Shown here: in pieces, positions 9,988-18,422 of the stretch
Layout: every line of letters begins with the position of its first letter
Position numbering within the stretch: position 1 is the stretch's first letter
Origin: Bolinopsis microptera
Lineage: Eukaryota > Ctenophora > Tentaculata > Lobata > Bolinopsidae
DNA length: 64,000 bases
Assembly: GCF_026151205.1 (NCBI RefSeq)
Contig: NC_087082.1
Coordinates: forward strand, 10,486,901-10,550,900
Direction: 5' to 3'
Notes under the pieces: model-generated
Told to the model about the DNA's origin: nothing
The model's database searches: none
Seen by the model: the letters and a program-made list of their open reading frames with translations, nothing else
Translations under genes and position numbers: made by a program

Positions 9988-11190
9988 AACGGCTTTATAC
10001 TGAGTACAGAAATAAGGGGGCATTCAGGGGTGAGCAAGCATTTTACAGGTCTGTCAAGCTTCTCCACCCTAATGTCACTCTAAAAGAAATTCGTGAATTT
10101 TTAATGAAGACCGACAGTTATACCCTCCACAAACCCAAGAGGAGGGTCAAAAAATTCCGTAGAATCTACTCCAAGGGTATAGGATATCAAATGCAGATGG
10201 ATCTAGTAGATTTACAAAAGTTCAAGTCTCAGAATGACGGGTTTTGCTGGACATCGAATATCATAGACTGTTTCTCACGTAAAGCATGGATAATACCAAT
10301 GAAAAACAAGAAAGGGACAACTGTACACGATAAACTAAAGACGTTTCTCCTTTTCAACAGACCAATTAAGATAGAGGTAATTTACTGTTCAATGAACCAT
10401 ACCAAAAATTGAAATTCGAAATTATAACCCCTAATCTTCAGGTTGATCAAGGTGGTGAATTTTACAACACTCCAACGCTCACTATGTTTCATTCCTACGG
10501 TATTCAATACTTTTCAGTCTATTCGGACACGAAAAATGCTATTGTTGAAAGGTATATTTTTTAAAATTTTCATATCATAAGATGTATTATCAGGGTGTAG
10601 GGATATGGTAATTTGATTTGTTCAGGTTTAATAGGACCATCAAGACATATATGTGGAGAGCCTTCACTGAATATGGAAATAATCGTTGGATTGATTTCAT
10701 TGACAGACTTCTTGAATCGTATAACACATCTGTACATAGTAGCACCAAATTTCCACCTAACAACGTTACACCTGCAAATGAAGCTATCGTTCGAGCTAAT
10801 CTATATCCCAAGACCGTTGATCAGAGATCCAAAACTAAGTTCAAAGTGGGGGACTTGGTTAGGATATCAAGAAAAGATAATGTGTTTCGAAAAGGTTACG
10901 CAATGGGGTGGACTTTTGAGACGTTCACCGTAGCAAAAGTAAAGGAGACAAGACCAACTACTTACGGGTTAAAATCATTTGACAATGAACCGGTGTCAGG
11001 TTCTTTTTACAGTTAGGAGATGCAGAAAGTGGACAAATCTAACAATGTATACCCAATTGAACGGATTGTCAATAAAAGGAGACGGAATGGCTCTGTTGAA
11101 TATCGAGTGAAGTATATGGGATTTGATCATTCATTTAACGAGTGGGTCAAAGAAAGTGATCTTTACCCTGTCCATGATGCTGAAGTTTAG
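9978..11190 (+). pseudogene. Retroviral-type integrase with C-terminal chromodomain, spliced, one internal stop
   Basis: DDE integrase of the Polinton. Exons 9978-10376, 10442-10551 and 10626-11016 join in frame; introns of 65 nt (GTAATT..TTCAG) and 74 nt (GTATAT..TTCAG). The catalytic triad is visible: D in QMDLVDL, D in VDQGGEFYN, E in NAIVER just at the second join. The frame then meets TAG at 11014-11016, and the same frame continues to a chromodomain-like segment (YPIERIVNKRRRNG ... YMGFDHSFNEWV) ending at 11188. The stop therefore separates the core from the chromodomain. The final bases overlap the ATPase start. Confidence 0.85.
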
Positions 11191-11794
11191 AAACGGTACT
11201 AACACTATAATTTATGGGATGACTTCAAGTGGAAAAACTACATTTATGTTTGAAGTGTTGAGAAAAAAATTGATCATTAACTTTCCCGATAAGATTTATT
11301 TCTTTTACAAAGTTCACCAAAAAATATTTTCTGAGTGGAATAATGATATGAATAACCCTAAAATCGATTTTGTTGAGGGGCTCCAGCTTGACTTGGTTAA
11401 AGATTATGGAGGTAACTGTGTTGTTGTAATTGATGATCTGGCACTTGAAAATCAACGGAGAACTGCTGAGCTATTTTTATTTGAATCTCATCATCTGAAC
11501 ATATCAACGTTTTTCTTGACACAGAATTTATTTCTTAGAGATGACTGCTTCCGAACAATGTCTCTAAATGCTGCATATTTTGTTTTGTTTGCAAATATAA
11601 GATCCCTACGTCAGATAAAAACTTTGGCCAATCAGATTTTTTCGGGGCATGATATCGAACGTGTAATGGCTGCCTATTTAAGGGCCAGAGACAGTCCCTT
11701 TGGATACATAGTTTTGAATCTCGTACAAAACTTCCCTCAAGAACTTGTAGTTTGCACGAATTTTCTGGACTGTTATCCAAGCTTTTTCCTGTGA
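11174..11794 (+). CDS. FtsK/HerA-type (A32-like) genome packaging ATPase
   Basis: About 206 residues, intact. Walker A is GMTSSGKTTF near residue 15 and Walker B is VVVIDDLAL with a following acidic residue. A C-terminal arginine-containing region follows. The family packages viral DNA into preformed capsids. I chose the ATG at 11174 (or 11177) because upstream residues overlap the chromodomain in another frame. The stop overlaps the next ATG (TGATG at 11792-11796). Confidence 0.85.
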   Translation: MMLKFRNGTNTIIYGMTSSGKTTFMFEVLRKKLIINFPDKIYFFYKVHQKIFSEWNNDMNNPKIDFVEGLQLDLVKDYGGNCVVVIDDLALENQRRTAELFLFESHHLNISTFFLTQNLFLRDDCFRTMSLNAAYFVLFANIRSLRQIKTLANQIFSGHDIERVMAAYLRARDSPFGYIVLNLVQNFPQELVVCTNFLDCYPSFFL

Positions 11795-12141
11795 TGGTTG
11801 CTAAGAAGGTTTTAAAGAGAGATAAAGATGTTTTGAAGCGTCACTCTTATCTACTTAAAACGCTATCCTCAGTTGGGAAGAAGCGTCGAGATAGTGTGTT
11901 ATCGAACGCACCACCATCCCTATTCCCTGCAATCAGAATGCTTGCGAAACACTTGGTCAAAGGTACAATTCAACTAACAGATAAAGATAGGAAGAAGTTG
12001 ACACAGCCAATGAAAAAGATTCTCCGTCAAGTACATGCGACAAAGGCCCCTAAAAAGACTATCATTCAGCATGGAGAAGGAATTTCAAAGATCTTACGTT
12101 TCATTTTACCGGTTGTTGCTAGTATAATCTCTGCTATTTAA
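11794..12141 (+). CDS. Small basic Polinton protein with hydrophobic C-terminus
   Basis: 115 residues, opening MVAKKVLKRDKDVLKRHSYL, very rich in Lys/Arg, with a helical middle and a C-terminal hydrophobic segment (ILRFILPVVASIISAI) preceded by HGEG. Proteins of this layout (KR-rich, then gap, then GG/GEG and LLPxx hydrophobic tail) are commonly encoded beside the ATPase in Polintons; role unknown, perhaps a DNA-condensing or membrane-active core protein. Start chosen at the ATG overlapping the ATPase stop. Confidence 0.6.
   Translation: MVAKKVLKRDKDVLKRHSYLLKTLSSVGKKRRDSVLSNAPPSLFPAIRMLAKHLVKGTIQLTDKDRKKLTQPMKKILRQVHATKAPKKTIIQHGEGISKILRFILPVVASIISAI
12135..12141 (+). promoter_or_regulatory. 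TATTTAA box before the gene at 12170
   Basis: A TATTTAA overlapping the previous stop codon, 35 nt upstream of the ATG at 12170. One base off the TATATAA consensus of the element but at the same distance. Confidence 0.5.
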
Positions 12142-12169
12142 GTGGATTGTTTCACTGATCACATAGACA

Positions 12170-12523
12170 ATGACAGAATATAAGCTTGTTCCTGTAGATA
12201 AAAACTTGGAAACTATCAAGGTTATAGTTCCTAGTGATGTTATTGCATATAAATCGTTAGATGTTCCACAGCTCAGTAAAAGCCCTAAACGATGTAAAAC
12301 ATTGTTGGATTATTTCGCAGCCATGAAACTGTACAGAGCAAAGGATGGAACTCTATCCCACGGTCCAAGGAACTATCCCGAAATTTACTTTGATGAGGTA
12401 GTTTATGGACTAGTAGATGGGCGAAAAAGACCACCAAAGGGTTATAAGACTGTTTTAGATTTGGTGAAAAAGTCTAAGATACCCAAGAGACTGCTTGCTA
12501 AGCGTTTCCATAAATATTTGTAA
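12170..12523 (+). CDS. Small hypothetical Polinton protein
   Basis: 117 residues, intact, with a C-terminal basic segment (KSKIPKRLLAKRFHKYL). No recognised domain. It follows the basic protein at 11794 by 28 nt and is the last plus-strand gene of the element. The spacing to an upstream TATTTAA box supports the start. Confidence 0.5.
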   Translation: MTEYKLVPVDKNLETIKVIVPSDVIAYKSLDVPQLSKSPKRCKTLLDYFAAMKLYRAKDGTLSHGPRNYPEIYFDEVVYGLVDGRKRPPKGYKTVLDLVKKSKIPKRLLAKRFHKYL

Positions 12524-12624
12524 GATGTATACGGTTTACATTAATTTTATTCCTTAATAATACGGAAACATGTTGAGGTAGACAGTTATCATGAAATTGT
12601 TTTGTGTAATGTTGATATATATCT

Positions 12625-13474
12625 TTATTTATAAAAATATATGTTGAGGTGTTTACCTTGTAAAAATTAAATATTAAACGGTATGAAAACTTACGGGTGG
12701 TAGGGGTTTTGGTTGGTTCTGGATCTCGCTGAAGATATAGGAGTTGAGATAAAGCCTCAGTTTTGAATCTCTTTAATCTAGATAGAGCACCTACACTTTG
12801 AAAGTTGTTTAGTATTTGGAAGTGGTCGGTATCATTTTAGAGTTCTAAATAGTCTCACCTTGAAACACTACTTAAAAGCTCCTCGAGCTCATCGAAGTCT
12901 TCAACGTCGGGTGCTGAGGTTACCCTGAAAAAATTATTATTTGATCATTATGGCTCTATTTTGGTGCCGTTATATTTGAATTAGAAATAATTGTAGTAAA
13001 TTTTTTTGGTCAAAGCTACTTACGGTATTCTAGGCATTTTATTGGATGGTTCTCCTGGAACGTCGGTGGCCCGCTCACTGAAATGTTTTTTTACAACTAA
13101 CTCTCCGTCAAATGAAGTAATACAAATCTAAGTTTAAAAACATAGATCAATGAGTTAAGTATTACTTCATTTGACGGAGGGCTAGCTGTTTTAAAAGTAT
13201 TGAAATTAATACCTTAGATAAGAAGTTGTAAAAATGTGTAAATACTTACGGGCACCAACAAGGCCACCCACGGCCTGACTCTTTTAGTACTTTAATGTGC
13301 TTCCGTTTACAACTCTCCTTGTGGTCTGGGCACCTACTAAAAAAAAATCGGTGATAATAAAATCAAGTGGATAAATTAACAGTAAGGTTCATACAATTTC
13401 GAAACATAATTAAAAAGGTCAATGAAAAAGTAAGGTAACTCTCGTGTAGGTTGTGGTTCAGGTCTTTTTGACAT
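12625..13474 (-). CDS. Six-exon small protein with Cys/His motif and acidic segment, unrecognised
   Basis: Model on the minus strand: exons 13474-13440, 13333-13250, 13077-13024, 12924-12859, 12777-12695 and 12656-12625, total 354 nt (117 residues plus TAA), with an AATAAA overlapping the stop. Phase is preserved across all five joins and donors are mostly GTAAGT/GTGAG; the first donor (GTTACC) and the last short exon are weak. Exon 2 encodes a CPDHKESC ... GWPCWCP cluster, a likely zinc site; exon 4 is acidic (DVEDFDELEELL); exon 5 is basic-helical. No family recognised. It lies just beyond the plus-strand Polinton genes and could belong to the element or to the host flank. Confidence 0.55.
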
Positions 13475-13603
13475 TGTTGTGTATCGGGGTTCTTATCAGT
13501 GATGAACAATTGAAACGATCACTTCCTAAAACCTAAAGGCTATTAGTATGATTAGTTAACAATATAAAATCATATATCAATATATAACAGACATGTTGGG
13601 TAG

Positions 13604-13760
13604 AGACAGAACAAGCAAAGACAGAACAAGTTGTATAGAGACTGATGGAAGATTAGAGCGTGAGACAGAACAAGCTGTATATGAACTGATGGAAAATTAG
13701 AGCGTGAGACAGAACAAGCTGTATAGGAACTGATGGAGAATTAGAGCGTGATGGAGAATT
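13604..13760 (+). repeat. ~44-bp tandem repeat
   Basis: Three to four copies of a unit containing GAGACAGAACAAGCTGTAT and TTAGAGCGT, with small differences. It lies between the last candidate element gene and the transposon block at 14.06 kb; it may be subterminal Polinton DNA, but no terminus was found. The rest of 13475-14063 shows nothing else I can name. Confidence 0.8.
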
Positions 13761-14604
13761 TATAGTGAGCATATATGTTCACATACTGTTGCAGGATTTT
13801 TACAAGTTGATATGAAGAAAATGTTACTAACATGACAAGTTTACACCTTGTTCTCGTGAGCAGCTAGGTGAACGAAAAATGTTCTCATGTATTACCATGT
13901 GTTTAAACAGTGGAGTTGTTAATTCTATCTAGATAGGATGACTGTTGCATGTTACTGTCTAAAACCACAGAGATACTCGAGTATTATGAAAACATTTGGT
14001 TTTACTAAGTAGTTGCTGCAAATTCATGTTCATATCACAAGGGATGAGGCAAAGTTTGATATACCTTACTCGGGAATATTATAGCGGGTTAATTTATGAC
14101 TGGGAAAATTAATGACCGGGAAAAATATGGCGGACTTTCCCAAAACCCGCCAAATTATCCCGGTCATGTATTTACCGGTGGCCGACCTTTCAAGTTTTTT
14201 TTCAGAGGTCAACAAATTTTCAACCGAAATTTCTGTTTTTTTTATTTGTTAAAGAAGTTATTTTTGCTAAATTCGAAGTTGTATTGTTGTCTTAACAAGA
14301 CTTTCATTTTGTCCGCTAATGGGGCTACTGCTCTGAAGGTCAGCCGGAGCTAATTAATTTCCTGCCCACCGCTTGGTATTGGGGAACGTCTTGGCTTTGC
14401 ATCTTCAACTGCTCCAGTAATCAATCCACCGTGGACCATGAAATAGTGGCACAGTTTACTCACTTCTAGCGGGATGTGGCCACAAGTTACTTTAACGGGA
14501 AAAAGTATATTAAAGTATATTAAAGTATATTAATATATATATATATATATATAATAACATCCATAAACAAAAGAGCACCTAAAGAGGCTCAGCAAAGTGC
14601 TGGC

Positions 14605-16632
14605 CTATTTACGCTTACGAAGACTCATTCGTTCAATATGTCTCAAAGTAAATAAACTCCTCCATCCTACTCTATCTCTTGCTAAGTTCACTAAGTTGGT
14701 AAAATCATCTTCATTTTTCAAATAAATTTGTCTCTTAAATGGGTCCTTTTTCACAATAATATCATACAAATTAGTCCTGTGTCTACCCACTTGTCCCTTT
14801 AGTGTTTGACATCCTAGTGTAGCAAATATCAGAGACTGGTAGGCAGGCGTGTCGTTGTCACTGCGTAGAACATAACCTAGCATTGTCCACCGAGCCTTTT
14901 CCACTCTCTCGGAAAGGGGCCTGGTCTGGGTACGAGCGTAGAGGGCCTTGTTAGATATTGAGCTAGGCCAATAGATGTGTAGGATGCGCTTGAGGTGCTT
15001 CCTCTGAACAACATCTACAGACTCTAGAACATGCTGAGGTACGGCCCAGCAGCAGCAGTTGTACAGGAGCACTGATACTACTAGTGAGTCGTAGAGTTTG
15101 ATCTTTCTCTTCTCAGTTATCTGACTCCTCTCTGATCCCTGGCACCACAGCTTGTCATATGACCAGAAGGCAGAGTTAGCTTTATTTATTCTATTAGTAA
15201 CATCCTGCTCTGATCCAAGCTTAGTACCAAGAAGCGTCTCGTTTCTCCACTCCTCTTTTCCTCTTAGTTCATTACCCCACTCGTCACAGGCACCAACTTC
15301 TTCTAAATACACTCTGGTAAACTTTGTTTTTGTGTCATTGACAAAGAGACTCCATTCACTGAGAATATTCTTGGAGATCTGAAAGATATCCTGTAACTCC
15401 TCCATATCTTCACCAATCTCCTCTACATCGTCTGAATAGCCGGACTCAAGAGGCATGTGGTTATCGGCTATCGGAGGGTTGGGTCTTGAGGGGAGGACTG
15501 CTCTTATGTGCACTACAGCTCCAGCTAGATTGAGGGTAAACAATTTACCAGCTGTGCTGTCTCCTTGGGAGGCTCCTATGTTGAAAGAGAACATCTCTGA
15601 GTCAGTAGAACACACTCTGACTACTAGAGTGTTGTTAGCCATGAGGTATTGTACAAGCCTCAGGTCGTCTCTGGAGCATCCTGCAGCTTCTAGTAGTCTG
15701 ATTGTTGTACCTCTGCGGATGGTATTGAAGGCAGCTGACATGTCGATACTCACTTTGTTCCATTCAAACTCCTTCTTCATTACTACAGATATGAGCATGC
15801 TCTGTGCCCAAACTAGGTCGGCACAGCTCCTGCCAGCTTTGTAGGCAGCTTGGAACGGTCCGGTGAAGTTGTCCACAGCTGTCTCTATTCTGTTTAGCAC
15901 TATCAGTGACAGGATCTTTCTAGAAACATTCAGCAGGGTCAATGGTCGTATCGACTTAACTGGGCCACGAGTTTTACCAGGCTTAGCCAGTGGTGTGAGG
16001 ATGCCTGATCCTATTGCTTCAATGTGAATGTTTTTCTCGAAAGACTCGTTGAACACTTTAGCTAGCTCTTCATGAAGGAGGGGGTTGTTCAGGGCTTTCA
16101 TGACCTCGCCAGGAACTTTATCAATACCCACTGCTTTACCAGACTTGAGTTTACTGATGGCTCTCTCTATCTCTGCAACGGTGATGGGACTGTTAAGGCT
16201 AGATGGGGGGTCAAGGAAGGCAGGAAGGGTAGGCTCATCAGCGTCGTTGAACTCAGCTTCAAAGTACTCCTTAATAATCCTCGCTTTCTCCTCATTAGTA
16301 CCTGCGATATTCCCAGCAGAGTTGTGGACGGTTAGAGCTGGTCTAACATATCCTTTGGCGAGTATCTTAGAGGCTCCAAAGTATCTCCGGGCGTCGTCTG
16401 TGTTGTTTATCTCTTCGACGAGTGTGTCAGCACTGCGGTTGTTGATATCTCTGAGTCTCTTTGTGATCTTACGTCTTAGCTGGTTGATGTTGGTCTTGAC
16501 ATGCTTCCTGTTGGTCGGGAATTTGTTCTGCATATTCGCAATCATCAGCTGCTTGCGTTCAAGTGACAGTTCAGCGATCTCAGGATCAGTACTGAAGGAT
16601 TTGTGTTTTTTTGGAGGTATAGTTCCTAGCAC
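14605..16632 (-). CDS. LINE reverse transcriptase
   Basis: 675 residues, open throughout. Motif A is IDMSAAFNTI, and the catalytic pair is GYSDDVE in place of the usual YADD. The finger motif GKAVGIDKVP and the IRPLTLLN segment are typical of non-LTR reverse transcriptases. The C-terminal part has a conserved linker (RKHLKRIL ... PLSERVEKARW) and no RNase H. The first residues are in a different frame from the endonuclease fragment, so the ORF2 is broken once at about 16628. A long intact RT suggests a fairly young insertion. Confidence 0.88.
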   Translation of the reverse strand: MLGTIPPKKHKSFSTDPEIAELSLERKQLMIANMQNKFPTNRKHVKTNINQLRRKITKRLRDINNRSADTLVEEINNTDDARRYFGASKILAKGYVRPALTVHNSAGNIAGTNEEKARIIKEYFEAEFNDADEPTLPAFLDPPSSLNSPITVAEIERAISKLKSGKAVGIDKVPGEVMKALNNPLLHEELAKVFNESFEKNIHIEAIGSGILTPLAKPGKTRGPVKSIRPLTLLNVSRKILSLIVLNRIETAVDNFTGPFQAAYKAGRSCADLVWAQSMLISVVMKKEFEWNKVSIDMSAAFNTIRRGTTIRLLEAAGCSRDDLRLVQYLMANNTLVVRVCSTDSEMFSFNIGASQGDSTAGKLFTLNLAGAVVHIRAVLPSRPNPPIADNHMPLESGYSDDVEEIGEDMEELQDIFQISKNILSEWSLFVNDTKTKFTRVYLEEVGACDEWGNELRGKEEWRNETLLGTKLGSEQDVTNRINKANSAFWSYDKLWCQGSERSQITEKRKIKLYDSLVVSVLLYNCCCWAVPQHVLESVDVVQRKHLKRILHIYWPSSISNKALYARTQTRPLSERVEKARWTMLGYVLRSDNDTPAYQSLIFATLGCQTLKGQVGRHRTNLYDIIVKKDPFKRQIYLKNEDDFTNLVNLARDRVGWRSLFTLRHIERMSLRKRK

Positions 16633-17123
16633 CTCGTCAGTGCAATGTTATAGGCATCTGTTATCAGGTTGTTGAGGTCATCGTTGGGGTTGCCTGTCTT
16701 GGGTCTCATTCTTACTTTCTTCTCAAACGTACTCAGCATCTTCTTCTTAACTCCATGATCTTGTAGTCTCTTGAGGTCAAGCTTTCTGGACGTCTTGTGC
16801 TTCTTATGGACAAGGTACTTCTGGTGGAGTGTGACGCGAGCGACTACAGGCTTGTGATCTGATTTGAGTAGGGCTCCTCCGTATGAACGAGCGTCCGTGA
16901 TATTCACTTTGTAGCTAGATTTACAAAGGATGTAGTCAATCTGCTTGTAGTATTTCACGGTCTTGTCAGGGTCACCTCGGGCTGTAGTAGTACCGTGCCA
17001 TGATGTAATGTGACGAGCTGAATGTTTGAAGCTTGTGTTACAGGCATAAAAATCCTTCTCAATCATAAAATCAAGCAAACGTTGGCCATTGCTGTTACGT
17101 TGACCGACTCCATACATACCCAT
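16626..17123 (-). pseudogene. LINE AP-endonuclease, C-terminal part
   Basis: 165 residues of the apurinic-endonuclease-like domain: QIDYILC and later SDHKPVV are the C-terminal catalytic motifs (the SDH histidine). The N-terminal catalytic residues are missing because the element is truncated. The frame ends at a TAG just where the reverse transcriptase frame takes over, which indicates a one-base shift in an originally continuous ORF2. Confidence 0.8.
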
Positions 17124-17227
17124 ATTGCGTGATAAACCAGAAAGGATGTCAAAGTATATTAAAGTATATTAAAATATATCCCCGGGTCAAAGTTGGAAAA
17201 AAACCTACATTTTAATATACTTTAATA

Positions 17228-17252
17228 TGGTTGCCCCCCCCCCCCCCCCCCC
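17228..17252 (+). repeat. Poly(C) run
   Basis: About 25 consecutive C beside the inverted AGTATATTAA arms. One of six long C or G runs in the window (others near 36309, 41837, 44206, 48291 and 63721). Confidence 0.9.
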
Positions 17253-17732
17253 AAATTGTGATTTTTATAACGAAATTATGGTAGCAACCGCCAATAAAGT
17301 TACAGCCCTCCATCTACTGCTTCAAAAGTCTTCTCTAGCACATATGAGACTTCAGGTAAAATATGATGATCACCACCCCCTTGGAACCCCATAATCTGAG
17401 TCGGCGGGTTTTTTTATGACTGGTAAAATTTTTGACCGGGAAAAATATGGCGGAATCTTCCAAAACCCACCACTTTATCCCGGTTATAATATTCCCGAGT
17501 AAGGTAGCAAGTACTTGCTGCAAATTGCGGGACCTATTGCTCTGGGAGGGGAGGGTTCACACCGAGGGATTTATTGCAATAAAAGTCCTCGTGCTCTAAG
17601 AAAGATCACACCGGACTTGCGGATCTTAGGAACAAGGGCCCGGGACAGTTTTGTGTGCCCCGTGAACAGAATATTCGCTACAAAATAAAAATATACTTAC
17701 ATCTGAGATGTCTTGTTCCAGTCCGAGAGTAA

Positions 17733-17992
17733 GGTGTGAAACTAAACAATCGAACTCAACAACAAATGAACGATCTCTCGAGGGTCCCCGGAGCCCGTTA
17801 CGAGGATATTTCACACCTGGCTCACAGAGAGCCCGTTCCGGGGGAGTGCCCGTTGCTGTGGTGATTGTTGTTGCGATTGCCCCTGGTTCCCGGGGCAGTT
17901 CCCCAGCTCCCCGGGGCAGTTCCCAAGCTCCCCGGGGCAGCTCCCGGGGTCAGCTCAGCCCGGGGAGGCCCCGGGGGCAGTTCACACCTAGG
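17733..17992. repeat. GC-rich element with short terminal inverted repeat
   Basis: The sequence starts AGGTGTGAAACT and ends AGTTCACACCT, near-perfect inverted ends, around a strikingly GC-rich core with repeats of CCCCGGGGCAGTTCCC. It is compositionally unlike the AT-rich surroundings. It looks like a short non-autonomous transposon. No coding potential is convincing. Confidence 0.5.
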
Positions 17993-18021
17993 TGATAGCA
18001 GGCCAGGTGTATGTATATTTA

Positions 18022-18102
18022 CTACTTATACAGACTATTTACAGACTATTTACAAATTATTTACAGACTATTTACAGACTATTTACAGACTATTTACAGT
18101 AT
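18022..18102 (+). repeat. 11-bp tandem repeat (ACAGACTATTT)
   Basis: Several copies of TTTACAGACTA with minor variants, in the intron just downstream (minus-strand sense) of the TM5 exon of GPCR gene 1. Confidence 0.85.
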
Positions 18103-18334
18103 TTTATCACACTTTACATACCCGTCTCAATGTGACAGTAGAATCGCCCTTTGACTTGGCTTTAGCGGCACTAGCTGTCATAATAACCTTTGCAATAGAG
18201 AAGAACATAGCCCAAATAGTGAGCACCCCCAGAACAACTGGGCCGTAGAATGATGCTAACCCGTACGGGTACCTTACAAAACACCTGCAATAGTTTTACA
18301 AGTGATTTTATCAGTTCAGTTACACCTAATTTAG

Positions 18335-18422
18335 TGCAGTGAAACTCCGATTTACCGCGGGGTTTAGGGGGAAAGGAAATATCCTCGGTAAATAGGGGCA
18401 CGATAAATCGAGGAGTTTTAAT
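18335..18422. mobile_element. Small palindromic MITE, possibly pogo/Tigger-like
   Basis: CAGTGAAACTCCGATTTACCG at the left faces ATAAATCGAGGAGTTTT at the right in inverted orientation. CAGTGAAAC..CGAT.TA is a typical pogo/Tigger-type terminus from memory. It is about 88 bp, in an intron of GPCR gene 1. Confidence 0.45.

Larger units (their letters stand above)
1..13560. mobile_element. Polinton/Maverick (adintovirus-like) element, left end off the window
   Basis: A block of virus-like genes typical of Polintons: family B polymerase on the minus strand at the left, then penton-like protein, pVI-like protein, double jelly-roll capsid protein, adenain-type protease, retroviral-type integrase with chromodomain and A32-like packaging ATPase. 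Known Polintons are about 15-20 kb with terminal inverted repeats and 6-bp target duplications. Polymerase coding runs off the left edge, so that terminus is missing, and I could not identify a terminal repeat on the right; the right limit given is only where element-like coding stops. Several genes are broken, so this copy is probably not autonomous. The gene set is clear; the boundaries are not. Confidence 0.93.
14503..17180 (-). mobile_element. Non-LTR retrotransposon (LINE), 5'-truncated
   Basis: Endonuclease and reverse transcriptase frames on the minus strand. The 3' side ends in an AT-rich tail, (TATA)n plus repeated AGTATATTAA units, at 14503-14555. The same AGTATATTAA unit occurs at the 5' edge (17151-17180), followed by its inverted copy at about 17209-17228. 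The 5' end lacks most of the endonuclease domain and any ORF1, typical of incomplete reverse transcription. Clade not determined. Confidence 0.85.
14064..17504. mobile_element. MITE split around a LINE insertion
   Basis: CCTTACTCGGGAATATTATA at 14064-14083 is matched by its exact inverted copy at 17485-17504, each next to a TA dinucleotide. Inside each end is the same roughly 85-bp block in direct orientation (14084-14168 and 17402-17484; shared segment GACCGGGAAAAATATGGCGG). The simplest reading is a small TA-duplicating MITE with a retrotransposon lodged in it and part of the MITE duplicated on insertion. Two adjacent partial MITEs are the alternative. Confidence 0.65.

Noticed and set aside
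17708..17995. GC-rich frame of 95 residues
   Set aside because: Low-complexity Gly/Ser/Pro/Arg product of a GC-rich element; no splice or family support.
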